NCBI RefSeq assembly: GCF_003668875.1
Contig: NZ_RAWM01000014.1
Coordinates: 45,071-109,070, forward strand
Reading direction: 5' to 3'
Source: Corallococcus interemptor
Lineage (GTDB): Bacteria; Myxococcota; Myxococcia; Myxococcales; Myxococcaceae
DNA: 64,000 nucleotides
Positions within the stretch are counted from its first letter, which is position 1, and each line of letters opens with the position of its first letter. This document shows, piece by piece, positions 9,788 through 18,501 of this stretch. Under the pieces are notes generated by a model, which saw only the letters and a program-made list of their open reading frames with translations, ran no database searches and had not been told where the DNA came from. The position numbers and the translations under genes are program-made.

Positions 9788-10330
9788 ATGAGCTTGCCGG
9801 ACCGCCCGCCCGTCGACACCGCAGCCATCGTCGCCAGCATCAAGACCACGGCTGAAAAGACCTGGAAGGAGTCCGTGGATACGCAGCGGGGGAATCCAGC
9901 CGACGCCGGGTTCATCAGCTGGAATACCCGCCTCAGCGACCCGCTTCCCATGACGTGGCCCCTCGTGGAGCCGACGTTTGCCTTCTACGCGTACGCCCGA
10001 GGCATGAATCCCATGCGCCTGCGGGACGGGGAGTTCGTCGGCCCCACCTGGGCCCGAATCACCTGGTCGGCGAAGAGCCAGAAGCCAGAGCTCACCCGCC
10101 TGGACACCCGGCTTGCGTCTCACGGGGTCCAGGGCGTACGGCCCCTGATGAAGGAAGAGATGGAGACGCTGAAGGTGAAGCCGCTCGAAGTGCTCCTGGG
10201 TCCGCGGACGAAGGCCGCGGACCAGCAGCTCAAGGCCTATTACTGCCTCCAGCGCTCGGTCGGAAACATCCCCGCTGAAGCAGTCACCGCCCACGCCGCG
10301 TTCTTCAAGTGGCTGGACTGCAAGCCCTAG
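9788..10330 (+). CDS. Hypothetical protein
   Basis: 180 residues from the ATG at 9788, preceded by GGAGA. No signal peptide or membrane segment. Features are a conserved-looking FISWNTRLSDPLPMTWP block, a WARITWSAK strand and a Lys/Glu-rich middle. I do not recognise the family. The stop codon overlaps the stop of the convergent next gene by 4 bp in the sequence CTAG. Confidence 0.7.
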   Translation: MSLPDRPPVDTAAIVASIKTTAEKTWKESVDTQRGNPADAGFISWNTRLSDPLPMTWPLVEPTFAFYAYARGMNPMRLRDGEFVGPTWARITWSAKSQKPELTRLDTRLASHGVQGVRPLMKEEMETLKVKPLEVLLGPRTKAADQQLKAYYCLQRSVGNIPAEAVTAHAAFFKWLDCKP

Positions 10331-10800
10331 GCTTTCGCGCCGATCGCCTGCTCCACCTGTTGTCGACACGCCTCGGCCGAAGCCTCGGGTTTGTAGTCCG
10401 CCAGCGCTTCCGCCCGGGCGGGGTAGAAGCTCTGGAGGCTCGTCCACCCATGCTGCCGCCGGTCCCCTGACTCGGCTTGCAGCAGCTGGAGGATGGGCTC
10501 CTCGTACTGCGCCAGGTCCTCGCCGCGCTGTGCCAGCTCCGCCAGGAGCAGATGGGAGATGTAGTACTCCGCCTCCAGGCGCTGCTTCAGCGACGCCGGG
10601 TCCGTTCGACGCAAGTTGTTGCTCAGGATCCTCGCGACGACGAGGAACGGCAATCCGCCGACCCCGTATCCCAGCACCCATCCCACCGGCACGCCCCCGG
10701 CTGCCCCCATCCATCCCAGGAGGCCGTGCCCCACGAATGCGCCCACGGCCGCGCCCGCCAGAACCGACAGCAACCGACACAAGTCGAAGACGGTGAACAC
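10327..10800 (-). CDS. Hypothetical membrane-anchored protein
   Basis: 157 residues from a GTG at 10800 with GGAGAC 5 nt upstream; an ATG at 10866 is less likely because a terminator-like hairpin lies between the two. The N-terminal 55 residues are hydrophobic and Gly-rich (LLSVLAGAAVGAFVGHGLLGWMG, then VGWVLGYGVGGLPFLVVARIL), giving two membrane segments. A charged helical domain follows (SLKQRLEAEYYISHLLLAELAQRGEDLAQYE). It is probably an inner-membrane protein with a cytoplasmic helical domain; function unknown. Confidence 0.7.
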   Translation of the reverse strand: MFTVFDLCRLLSVLAGAAVGAFVGHGLLGWMGAAGGVPVGWVLGYGVGGLPFLVVARILSNNLRRTDPASLKQRLEAEYYISHLLLAELAQRGEDLAQYEEPILQLLQAESGDRRQHGWTSLQSFYPARAEALADYKPEASAEACRQQVEQAIGAKA

Positions 10801-10849
10801 CCGCTGTCTCCTTCCCTCGAAAGCCCGTGCCGGAATGGCACACCCCCAG

Positions 10850-10876
10850 GCCCGCCAGGATGACAACCTGGCGGGC
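10850..10876 (-). terminator. Terminator-like hairpin after the GH71-like gene
   Basis: A 10-bp perfect stem GCCCGCCAGG / CCTGGCGGGC with a 7-nt loop lies about 100 nt past the stop of the glycosidase gene on the minus strand. No T-run follows. Confidence 0.55.
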
Positions 10877-10975
10877 GGGTGGCTCGATTCAAGGGTCAGT
10901 GCCCTGCACCGGCGCAGGAGCTGTCGCCTCCTTCAGCAAGTATCCGGCCAGGGGCCGGGCGCCCCTCGAGCGTCT

Positions 10976-13018
10976 TCAGCGCTTCAGCCACATCGGCTCG
11001 CCGGGGCACAGCCGGCAGCGGGCCTCGCCGTTGGCACAGGAGGTCGCGCAGGACGGGAGCGCCGCTCGGGCCGAGCTTCCGGCGCGGTACAGCAGGTCCT
11101 GATACGCCATGGAACCCACGATGGGGTGCATGCTCTGGAACTGCACCACGGTGGCCCCCGAGCGCTTCAGCCGGAAGGTCGGCGTCCCCACCGCCAACGC
11201 CGTCCGGAGGGTCTGCACGCCGCCCGCCGTCTTGTCCTCGCCATAGGTCGTCGAGCCCTGCGTGATTTCCAGCCGGCCCGCGGACGTGAGGAAGCCCACC
11301 AGCTCCACGTCATTCGTCGCCGGGCACCCTGCCTTGCACACCGCGAGGTTCGCGGAGGTCTGCGTCGTGGGCACGAGGGACGAATTCTGGATGCGGTGGT
11401 TGTAATACAGCACGTCGCGCTCGATGGTCGGCCGCGTGCCTGTCTTGAACCACTGGATGTAATACGCGGTCATGTCGTACGCGGGCCACTGCTTCCCCGT
11501 CGACGGCCGGATGTTGTGGTGTTCGTGCTGGTCGTTCCAGGTGACGATCTGGACCTCGTCCATGCCATCCGCAATCACATTCTCCCAGATGGAGCGGAGC
11601 GTCAGGGAGTTGCGCGCCTCCCAGAAGGCCTTGTTCTTGGGCCGGTAGTCCTGGCTGCTCATCGGGTGGATCCACGGCTTCCCGTACCCGGCCGCCTTCG
11701 TCTTCAGGCTCCCGGAGTACCCCGCCGTCGTCACCGGGACGGCCGTCCCCCACCCCGCGTAGGCATCCCCCACGTTCTTGTACTCCTCGAAGAGCGCCGT
11801 GCTCCCCGTGCCCAGGAAGACGGGCACCAGGTACAGGCTCATGCCCAGCTCCGTGGACGCGCGCTGCTTCACGGTGGCGTAGAACGCCGCCGTCCGGCCC
11901 TGCGCGGCGGGGTTGAACAGGCCCACGACATACTTCCCGTCCGGGCGCCGCAGGAGCGCCGTGTATCCCTTCATCTGGCCCAGGATGCGAATCATCAGGT
12001 CCTGGTCCCCCGCCTGGCTCCCCGAACCCAGGATCGTCATGTCGAAGTTGGGGATGATGTCGAAGGCGCCGGCCTGCGAGGCCGCGTCGGCAATCGTCTT
12101 CGCCCGCGTCCACACCGCGCCGTTGTTCACGTCGCTGTCGGTCCACAGGTTCAGATAGAAGCCATCGATGCCAATCCTCGCCGCGAGCTCGATTTCGTCC
12201 TTCGCGTCGCGAAGCCGCCAGTCCGTCTCCGTGCGGGGCAGTCTCGGGAGCGGCCGCTCGCGCATCATGCCGCCGTAGGCCGCGTGGACTCCGCCCTCGC
12301 CGTTCACCGCGATGTAGCTGCGCTCGTAGTAGTCGTTGGACGTCGGGTTGGTGTTGTCCATTGACACCGGGTAGTAGTGCCAGTGCGCATACACCCGCTT
12401 CGCCGACGTCCGGAGCGTGGTGCGCGGCACCGCCGTGAACGCCCACTCACAGGGGCCACAGTCCGGCCCGCAGTCGACTCCCGTCTCGGTGCCGTTGCGC
12501 ACCCGGTCCGAGCAGGCCGCGGCGGCCGCCACGCTCAGTGGGAAGCTGGACTGGTTGTCGCTTTCGTTGGTCTCCGCCGGCAGGCGGTTGATGTCATCCA
12601 CATGCGCGAGGAGCGTGTGGGCCCCCGCCGTGGCCGGCGCGGTCCACACCTTCGTCCCCGCGGGGCCGGAGTTGGCGGTGAGCGTGACGCTGGCCCCCGG
12701 CGCGATGGAGCTCGTGTACGTGTCCGACCACGACACCTGCGTCCCGTTCACCCAGAAAGAGAGGCCGTGGACGATGCCCGCGGGCGTCGCGACGTTCCCC
12801 GCGTTCCGGATGGTCGCGCTGAAGGTGACGGCACTGCTCGGAACCACCGTCGTCGGGCTCACGCCCGTGACGACGAGGTTGTAGCCGTCCACGAGCGCGT
12901 CCTGCTGCGACTCCAGGGATTCCTGCAGCGGCTCTCCGCCACAGCCCATCCACGCGGCCAGCAGCCCCAGGGACAGGACCTTCCAGGTGCTCTTCGAGTT
13001 GTGATTCGCGGCGTGCAT
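10976..13018 (-). CDS. Lipoprotein glycosidase, GH71-like (alpha-1,3-glucanase), with CARDB domain
   Basis: 680 residues from the ATG at 13018. The signal peptide ends in the lipobox WMGCG. A CARDB/Ig-like domain (about 35-145) starts YNLVVTGVSPTTVVPSSAVT. A Cys-rich linker (CGPDCGPC) leads to a TIM-barrel region beginning RVYAHWHYYPVS and containing IGIDGFYLNLWTD, FDIIPNFDMTILG, KPWIHPMSSQDY and VQIVTWNDQHEHHN. This strand order and the W-N-D/E end match GH71 endo-1,3-alpha-glucanases, also called mutanases. The enzyme would act at the outer surface on alpha-glucan of prey fungi or bacteria; this role is inferred. Confidence 0.8.
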   Translation of the reverse strand: MHAANHNSKSTWKVLSLGLLAAWMGCGGEPLQESLESQQDALVDGYNLVVTGVSPTTVVPSSAVTFSATIRNAGNVATPAGIVHGLSFWVNGTQVSWSDTYTSSIAPGASVTLTANSGPAGTKVWTAPATAGAHTLLAHVDDINRLPAETNESDNQSSFPLSVAAAAACSDRVRNGTETGVDCGPDCGPCEWAFTAVPRTTLRTSAKRVYAHWHYYPVSMDNTNPTSNDYYERSYIAVNGEGGVHAAYGGMMRERPLPRLPRTETDWRLRDAKDEIELAARIGIDGFYLNLWTDSDVNNGAVWTRAKTIADAASQAGAFDIIPNFDMTILGSGSQAGDQDLMIRILGQMKGYTALLRRPDGKYVVGLFNPAAQGRTAAFYATVKQRASTELGMSLYLVPVFLGTGSTALFEEYKNVGDAYAGWGTAVPVTTAGYSGSLKTKAAGYGKPWIHPMSSQDYRPKNKAFWEARNSLTLRSIWENVIADGMDEVQIVTWNDQHEHHNIRPSTGKQWPAYDMTAYYIQWFKTGTRPTIERDVLYYNHRIQNSSLVPTTQTSANLAVCKAGCPATNDVELVGFLTSAGRLEITQGSTTYGEDKTAGGVQTLRTALAVGTPTFRLKRSGATVVQFQSMHPIVGSMAYQDLLYRAGSSARAALPSCATSCANGEARCRLCPGEPMWLKR

Positions 13019-13049
13019 CCACAGGCTCCGTTCCAGCTCGCATTTTCCT

Positions 13050-13079
13050 GTTTCGCCATCACGAACCGGATGGCGAGAC
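13050..13079 (-). terminator. Hairpin downstream of the thiolase gene
   Basis: An 11-bp stem (GTTTCGCCATC / GATGGCGAGAC, one G-T pair) with an 8-nt loop lies 60 nt past the thiolase stop and just upstream of the GH71-like gene. It could be a terminator or a leader structure for the downstream gene. Confidence 0.45.
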
Positions 13080-13139
13080 ACGAGCGAGCAGGCTCCATTG
13101 TCGCGGTGGAGCTGAAACGGTTGCTTCTGGATTAACGGC

Positions 13140-14642
13140 TTAAGCCCGGTGCCAGAGGACGTCGCCCCCGGGGCCAGCGACGGCGTGCCCGCTACTGCCG
13201 ACGGGCTCCTCCTTGCCGTCACACAGGAAGTCGATTCCCGCAGTGTCCTGCGCCGGGACCTTCGCGAGGAAGCGCTCACCGGATGCCGCGCGTCCGACGA
13301 TGACGCCGAACCTCGGGCTGCCGTCGCGTTCGTACAGCACCGTGTATGTCTCGATGCGGCCGGGGCCGGTGAAGTCCTCCACGAACGGAGGGACGGGGCC
13401 TCGCGCGGCGTCTGCTTCCGCCTGATGCTCGAAGGACTGGGGCAGGGTTGCGGCGGGCGGCGGCTCACGCGTGAGCACGAGGCTGTGGTTGTACGTCGCG
13501 AAGCCACCGTTGCCGAAGAGCAGGCCGTGGCGTCCCTGCTCGCGCAGCCGCTGAACCATGCTGACCACCACGTGGCTCATGTAGTTGGCGATGGGGCCGC
13601 CGCCGAACGTGAGGCCGCCGAACACCGTCGCGGGCTTCTCCAGCGGCCAGCCCAGCACCCGGCGCGCCATCTTCGGCACACAGGGGAAGCAGCTGTAGAG
13701 CTCCACGAAGTCGAGCATGTCGACGGTCAACCCATTCAGCTCCAGCGCACGGCGCAGCGACACCGCCATGCTCGGAGAACTCGCGTAACCATCGCGTGCG
13801 AGGAAGTCCTCCGGCTCGTGCGCGGCCGCCCCCTGCCCCACGTACACGAGGCGGTCCTCCGGGATGCCCCGCGCCAGCGCATTCGCCAGGCTGGTGACCA
13901 GGAACCCGGCGCCTTGGTTCACGGCGCTGTTCGCCACCATCCGCTTGCAGTACGGAAACGCGATGGGCCGGTTGGACGGCGAGGGCGTGACAATCTCATC
14001 CACGGTCAAGGGCTCGCGGATCCACGCGCCTGGGTTGCCCGCCGCGACCTGGGAGAACCTCGACCAGATTTCGCCGCTCTCCCGCTGCGCCTCCGCCAGC
14101 GTCTGTCCATACGCGGCCCGGCCTGCGTTCTCATACAGCGGATAGACGTCCACCGGGGAGTTGAGGCCGTAGCGCTTCCGGTAGTCCGCGTGCGCCTGGA
14201 CACCGATGGTGGTCGCGGCGTTGTGCGCGGAAGGCGCGTCCCCGGCCGCCAGCGCCGCACGCCGGGATGCCGTGCGCAGCGCCTCACCGCCCACGACCGC
14301 CGCGACCTCCACCGCGCCGGAGGCAACGCGGTTGGCGGCCTCGTGGAGCAGGCGCACCGGGCTGTCGCCACTCGCCTCCGCCGTCTGTTCCTGGAAGCGC
14401 GGCCGGGCCCCCAGGCGCTCCGCCAGCGCGAGCGGCAACGGCCCCAGTTGCCGGAACGAGAGCTGATCCACCACCGCCAGCGAATCCAGCCGGGCGAGCC
14501 ACCCACCGCCCGCGTCCGCGTCCGCCACTCGCAGCGCGGCCTCCATCAAGCCCAGGGAGTCCAGGCCCCGCAGCGGATCCTCCGGCCGGTCGTTCACCTG
14601 CCCCACGCCCACGATGACGGGAATCCTGTTCGCGTCCTTCAT
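13140..14642 (-). CDS. Thiolase-fold acetyl-CoA acetyltransferase
   Basis: 500 residues from the ATG at 14642 (AGGTGGGG upstream). RIPVIVGVGQVNDRP opens the thiolase fold. The middle (VVGGEALRTA.RRA) and the region VELYSCFPCVPKMARRVLG, FGGLTFGGGPIANYMSH and LLFGNGGFATYNHSLVL match the SCP-x/thiolase-like acetyltransferases that carry a long C-terminal extension. It probably acts in beta-oxidation or ketoacyl-CoA cleavage. It is divergent from the DUF2239 gene across 95 bp that hold repeats and a promoter. Confidence 0.85.
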   Translation of the reverse strand: MKDANRIPVIVGVGQVNDRPEDPLRGLDSLGLMEAALRVADADAGGGWLARLDSLAVVDQLSFRQLGPLPLALAERLGARPRFQEQTAEASGDSPVRLLHEAANRVASGAVEVAAVVGGEALRTASRRAALAAGDAPSAHNAATTIGVQAHADYRKRYGLNSPVDVYPLYENAGRAAYGQTLAEAQRESGEIWSRFSQVAAGNPGAWIREPLTVDEIVTPSPSNRPIAFPYCKRMVANSAVNQGAGFLVTSLANALARGIPEDRLVYVGQGAAAHEPEDFLARDGYASSPSMAVSLRRALELNGLTVDMLDFVELYSCFPCVPKMARRVLGWPLEKPATVFGGLTFGGGPIANYMSHVVVSMVQRLREQGRHGLLFGNGGFATYNHSLVLTREPPPAATLPQSFEHQAEADAARGPVPPFVEDFTGPGRIETYTVLYERDGSPRFGVIVGRAASGERFLAKVPAQDTAGIDFLCDGKEEPVGSSGHAVAGPGGDVLWHRA

Positions 14643-14690
14643 GCCCCACCTGCTCCCACGGCCCGCCATCCCGGTCAACGCACGGATATC

Positions 14691-14726
14691 ATCCGGGTAT
14701 AATTGACGGCCGTTTCTATCCGGGTA
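14691..14726. repeat. Two direct copies of ATCCGGGTA in the thiolase/DUF2239 intergenic region
   Basis: ATCCGGGTA at 14691-14699 and again at 14718-14726, 27 bp apart. Each copy sits in a short A/T-rich, partly palindromic context that is unusual in this GC-rich DNA. The second copy runs into the -10 of the DUF2239 promoter, so the pair could be an operator. Confidence 0.55.
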
Positions 14727-14730
14727 ATAT
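14703..14730 (+). promoter_or_regulatory. Predicted sigma70-type promoter of the DUF2239 gene
   Basis: TTGACG at 14703-14708 and TAATAT at 14725-14730 are separated by 16 bp. The expected transcription start falls at about 14737, essentially at the ATG (14738). The bases before the ATG (TTTCCTCC) hold no ribosome-binding site, so the mRNA may be leaderless. Confidence 0.55.
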
Positions 14731-14737
14731 TTCCTCC

Positions 14738-15331
14738 ATGCCGTCACCCACCGCCACCTGGACCGCCTTCGCCGGACAGCGCCTGCTTGCCTCCGGCTCC
14801 CCCTCCGAGGTCGTCACCGCCGCCAAGGCCTCACTCGACGCGGGCGAGTCCGAATCACTGCTCCTGTTCGACGATGCCACGGGCCTGACGGTGGACTTCC
14901 ACCTGCGCGGCACGCTGGAGGACGTACTCGCCCGCCTCAAGCCCGCGCCGGACCCGGCCGCCGAGTCCTCCGAGCCCCGAGGCCCCGGCCGTCCGAAGCT
15001 GGGCGTGGTGGCCCGCGAGGTGACGCTGCTGCCCCGCCACTGGGAGTGGCTGGCCGAGCAGCCCGGCGGCGCGTCCGTGGCCTTGCGCAAGCTGGTGGAA
15101 GCCGCTCGCGCGAACAGCGGCGACGCCGACCGCGTCCGCCGCGCCCAGGCCGCCGCGGACCGCTTCATGACCACGATGGCGGGCAACGTTCCAGGCTACG
15201 AGGAGGCCGCTCGCGCGCTCTACGCGGGGGACCGCGCCCGCTTCAACAAGTGGACCCGGAGCTGGCCGGACGACATCCGCGACTGCGCCCGGAGGCTCGC
15301 GGCCCCTGCCTTCTCCAAGGAGACGCCTTGA
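14738..15331 (+). CDS. DUF2239 family protein
   Basis: 197 residues. The order of segments fits DUF2239: TAFAGQRLLASGSPSEVV near the N-terminus, LLFDDATGLTVDFHLRGT, then GRPKLGVVAREVTLLPRHWE and a C-terminal ADRFMTTMAGNVPGYEEAARALYAGD. The GRPKLG..REVTL..RHW block resembles a small DNA- or RNA-binding segment. Function is unknown. The stop codon overlaps the TTG start of the following oxidoreductase remnant (TTGA), so the two were translationally coupled. Confidence 0.85.
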   Translation: MPSPTATWTAFAGQRLLASGSPSEVVTAAKASLDAGESESLLLFDDATGLTVDFHLRGTLEDVLARLKPAPDPAAESSEPRGPGRPKLGVVAREVTLLPRHWEWLAEQPGGASVALRKLVEAARANSGDADRVRRAQAAADRFMTTMAGNVPGYEEAARALYAGDRARFNKWTRSWPDDIRDCARRLAAPAFSKETP

Positions 15332-16156
15332 ACCACCAGTGGGTGCTCAAGTCGCGTCCCCAGGACGCGGTCTCCGACGCCTGCTTCGAATGGCGCCGGA
15401 CACCCATCCCCACCCCGGGTCCCGGCGAAGCGCTCGTGCGGGTCGCCTGGCTCGCCATCGAACCCACCCAGCGCACGTGGCTCAATCCCCACGCGACCTA
15501 CATCCGGCCCGTCGAGCCTGGCGAGGTCATGCGTGGGGCCGGCGTCGGGCAGGTCATCGCGTCCCGCTCGGAACGGCTCGCCGTGGGCGATTGGGTGACG
15601 GGGCTGACGGGCTGGCAGGAGTACGCGCTGGCCGGTGACGCGGGCCTCTTTGGCTTCAACAAGGTGCCGGACGGCATCGACCCCCGGGCCATGCTGAACC
15701 TGTACGGCGCCAGCGGGCTGACCGCGTGGATTGGCATGACGGACATAGGCCGCGCCGCTCCAGGTGAGACGGTGCTGGTCTCCGGCGCCGCGGGCAGCGT
15801 GGGCTCCATCGCCGGACAGATTGCACGGCTGCGGGGCTGCCGTGTCATCGGCATCGCGGGCGGTGCGCACAAGGCGGACTGGGTCACCCGCGTCGCCCGC
15901 TTCGACGCCTGCATCGACTACAAGTCCGAGGACGTCCGGGCGCGGCTCCAGGCATTGGCGCCCCAGGGTGGAGGGCTTCATCTTCCTGGACCACGTCGCG
16001 CGCTTCCCAGAGGCCTTCCGCGAGCTGTCCACCTGGTCCGCCAGGGCCAAGTTCGTCCTGGCGGAGACCATCGCGGAAGGACTGGAGCAGGCGCCCTCCG
16101 CGCTGCGCGGATTGTTCGAGGGCCGCAACCTGGGCAAGCAGCTGGTCCGCGTCTGA
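15328..16156 (+). pseudogene. NADP-dependent oxidoreductase (zinc-independent MDR, CurA/PTGR-like), internally deleted and frameshifted
   Basis: The TTG start at 15328 has AAGGAG 7 nt upstream. The first 210 residues are a good medium-chain reductase: IEPTQRTWLNPHATY, VMRGAGVGQV, and the cofactor loop LVSGAAGSVGSIAGQIARL. Near 15970 the frame changes and homology resumes at VEGFIFLDHVARFPEAFREL in the next frame, ending at GRNLGKQLVRV. In intact relatives about 60 residues normally separate these parts, including the cofactor-binding segment with a D-x-x-F-D-N-V-G type motif. An internal deletion with frameshift is therefore the best reading. Confidence 0.8.
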
Positions 16157-16159
16157 GCA

Positions 16160-16957
16160 TCACGCCGCTTCGGCCACATCCCCGGCGGCCGGAGCCTCCT
16201 CCTCGTCCAGCCCCTCACGGCGCCGGTCGAGCCGCGCCTGGAGGTCCTTGATGATCTGCACGCAGAGGAGCGACATGGCCGCGGCACTGACCGAGGCCAG
16301 GACTCCCGCCACCGTGCCCGCGGTGCTGTCGACCGCTGCAATCGGGCGGGATGACAGACCCGTTTCGACCCGATCCAGGACCAGCGCCAGGATGTGCGAT
16401 GTCCACCACCACTGCAGGGGAAGCGACGCGACGAAGCGCATTCCCCCCAGTCGCTCCGCGATGTCCCGCATCACGCCGTACGGCTTCCACCAGCTGATGA
16501 AGGGGATCAGCCACATCCAGACCGCACCCGCAGGGCTCCTCCCAATATCCATCCCCAGGCCCTCGAGCTGACGGACCACACGGTGGACCCACATCAGGAA
16601 GCTGATCTTCTCGGCCAGCGTGACCACGAAGACCAGGAACAGGAAGCTGTTCTCGGCCACGTACTGGAGCCTCGCCTGGCCCTCGATTTCAGGGCGTACC
16701 AGGAGGCCGAAGAGCACGCCCACCAGGGACGTTCCGACCTGGGCGTATTGCAGCACCGTGGCCCGGCGCGCCCGCGCGCGCGAGTCCGGCACCTCCAGCG
16801 CGGAGAGCCGCAAGCACTCGCGGCATCGGCCTTCGCCCGCCACGCACCCTGAGCACGCGTATCTTCCACACCGCGCGCAGGTGAGCACCGCTTCCCGTTC
16901 GGGATGCTGCGGGCACACGGGCCGTGACGCGACGTCCCCCTCGACTGCATCGACCAT
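16160..16957 (-). CDS. DUF4328 membrane protein with N-terminal zinc-binding B-box-like domain
   Basis: 265 residues. The N-terminus carries paired cysteines (CPQHPEREAVLTCARCGRY, then CSGCVAGEGRCRECL) as in the B-box/zinc-ribbon units found in front of membrane domains. Several hydrophobic segments follow (about 70-90, 100-125, 145-165, 180-200, 215-235). WVHRVVRQLEGLG and AVWMWLIPFISWWKPYGVM are the DUF4328 signature. It is an inner-membrane protein of unknown role. Its stop lies 4 bp from the convergent oxidoreductase remnant. Confidence 0.8.
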   Translation of the reverse strand: MVDAVEGDVASRPVCPQHPEREAVLTCARCGRYACSGCVAGEGRCRECLRLSALEVPDSRARARRATVLQYAQVGTSLVGVLFGLLVRPEIEGQARLQYVAENSFLFLVFVVTLAEKISFLMWVHRVVRQLEGLGMDIGRSPAGAVWMWLIPFISWWKPYGVMRDIAERLGGMRFVASLPLQWWWTSHILALVLDRVETGLSSRPIAAVDSTAGTVAGVLASVSAAAMSLLCVQIIKDLQARLDRRREGLDEEEAPAAGDVAEAA

Positions 16958-16978
16958 GAGAGGAATCAGGCCCGGTCC

Positions 16979-18418
16979 TCAATCCTTCGTCAATCCTACA
17001 TGGGCAAGGCTGGCGCCCAGCCGCCGGAGCCCTTCTGGAATGCGCGCGGCGGGAATGCCGCCATACCCCAGCACCAGCCCCGGCCGGGCGCGCGGCCCCG
17101 CGAAGTAGCGCGACAGGGTGATGAGTCCCACGCCCACAGTGCGGGCCCGCGCCACCGTCTCCCGCTCCAGCGCCAGGCCTCCCCGCCGGAACGTCGCGCA
17201 CAGGTGCAGCCCCGCCACGGAGGGCACCGCCTGGAGCCAGTCGCCACAGTGGCGCGCGAGCCCTTCCGCCACGCGCTCGTGCCGCGCCTCGTACTCGCGC
17301 CGCATCTTGCGGATGTGCCGCGCCAGCAGCCCGCTGTCGATGAACCTCGCGAGCGCGGCCTGCTCCGGCACCGGGCTGTGCCAGTCCATCACGCGCCGGG
17401 CCCACCGCAGCTCCCGCTGGAGCGACGGCGGCGCGACCAGGAATCCCAACCGCAGCATGGGGACCATCACCTTCGAGAACGACCCCACGTAGAGCACCCG
17501 CCCGGAGCGGTCCATCCCATGCAACGTCTCCAGCGGCCGGCCGCCAAAGCGGAACTCGCTGTCGTAGTCGTCTTCAATCACCACCGCGTCCCGCCGCTTC
17601 GCCCACTCCAGCAGCGCCACCCTGCGCGCGGGCGACATGGGCATGCCCAGCGGAAACTGATGGGACGGCGTGACGTAGACGAGCCGCGCGGCGTCCGGCA
17701 GCGCCGCCACGTCCAGCCCTTCTGGGTCCACGGGCACGGGCACCACGCGCGCGCCCAGCGACTGGAACACCTGCCGCGCGGGCGGATAGCCCGGCTCCTC
17801 CATGGCGACGCAGTCCCCCGGCTCGATGAGCACCCGGCCCACGAGGTCCAGCGCCTGCTGCGCGCCGTTGGTGATGAGCACGTCGTCCGCCTCCGCGCGC
17901 ACGCCCCGCGCGACGCCCACGTGCCGAGCCACCGCCTCCCGCAGCCCCAGGTGCCCTGCCGCGTTCACGTAGCCGCCGGACACCGTGGCGGCCCGCAGCT
18001 GACGCGCCACCAGCCGGCGCCAGGATTCAAAGGGGAAGCCCGAGACATCCGGACTGCCCACGCCAAAGTCATACGCGGCGGGAGCCAGCGGCGCGGGCAG
18101 GTCCGGCAGCGACCGCCAGAAGGCCCGCGCGCGCAGCGGCACCTGGGCCTCCCGCCCTGCCCTGCCACGCGGCCGGGACGCCTCCCCCTGGACGAAGCTC
18201 CCCGCGCGCGTGCGCCCCGCGATGAGCCCCTCCGCGGTGAGCCATTCATACGCCACGCCCACGGTGTTGCGAGCCACGTCCAGGCGCAGGGCCAGCTCGC
18301 GCGTGGGCGGCAGCCGCTCGCCATGCCGCAGGCGTCCGTCCAGGATGGCCGCGCGCAGGCCCCGGTAGATCTGCCCGGCCAGGTCGCGGCGCCCCCGGAG
18401 TTCCACATGGAAGTCCAT
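16979..18418 (-). CDS. MocR-family (GntR-HTH plus aminotransferase) transcriptional regulator
   Basis: 479 residues from the ATG at 18418. The N-terminal GntR winged helix (LAGQIYRGLRAAILDGRLRHGERLPPTRELA) ends near residue 75. An aminotransferase class I/II domain with PLP features follows: ITNGAQQALDL, YVTPSHQFPLG and VIEDDYDSEFR. The segment VLYVGSFSKVMVPMLRLGFLVAP contains the PLP-binding lysine. PdxR and GabR belong to this family and sense PLP or its adducts. It is divergent from a cupin gene; the 83-bp gap carries CCAAT-type repeats. Effector unknown. Confidence 0.9.
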   Translation of the reverse strand: MDFHVELRGRRDLAGQIYRGLRAAILDGRLRHGERLPPTRELALRLDVARNTVGVAYEWLTAEGLIAGRTRAGSFVQGEASRPRGRAGREAQVPLRARAFWRSLPDLPAPLAPAAYDFGVGSPDVSGFPFESWRRLVARQLRAATVSGGYVNAAGHLGLREAVARHVGVARGVRAEADDVLITNGAQQALDLVGRVLIEPGDCVAMEEPGYPPARQVFQSLGARVVPVPVDPEGLDVAALPDAARLVYVTPSHQFPLGMPMSPARRVALLEWAKRRDAVVIEDDYDSEFRFGGRPLETLHGMDRSGRVLYVGSFSKVMVPMLRLGFLVAPPSLQRELRWARRVMDWHSPVPEQAALARFIDSGLLARHIRKMRREYEARHERVAEGLARHCGDWLQAVPSVAGLHLCATFRRGGLALERETVARARTVGVGLITLSRYFAGPRARPGLVLGYGGIPAARIPEGLRRLGASLAHVGLTKD

Positions 18419-18433
18419 GCCGCATCCTCCCAC

Positions 18434-18461
18434 GGATTGGCCCAATGGAATTCGCCAATCC
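18434..18461. promoter_or_regulatory. Possible MocR operator
   Basis: GGATTGG (18434-18440) and CCAATCC (18455-18461) form an inverted repeat. A further CCAAT at 18442-18446 makes a direct repeat with CCAAT at 18455-18459, 13 bp apart. MocR/GabR-type proteins often bind direct repeats between divergent genes. Seen directly: the repeats. Inferred: the binder. Confidence 0.45.
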
Positions 18462-18501
18462 TGGCCCTGTCACCGGGCCAGCGGCGACGCATCCTGCCGC
18501 C

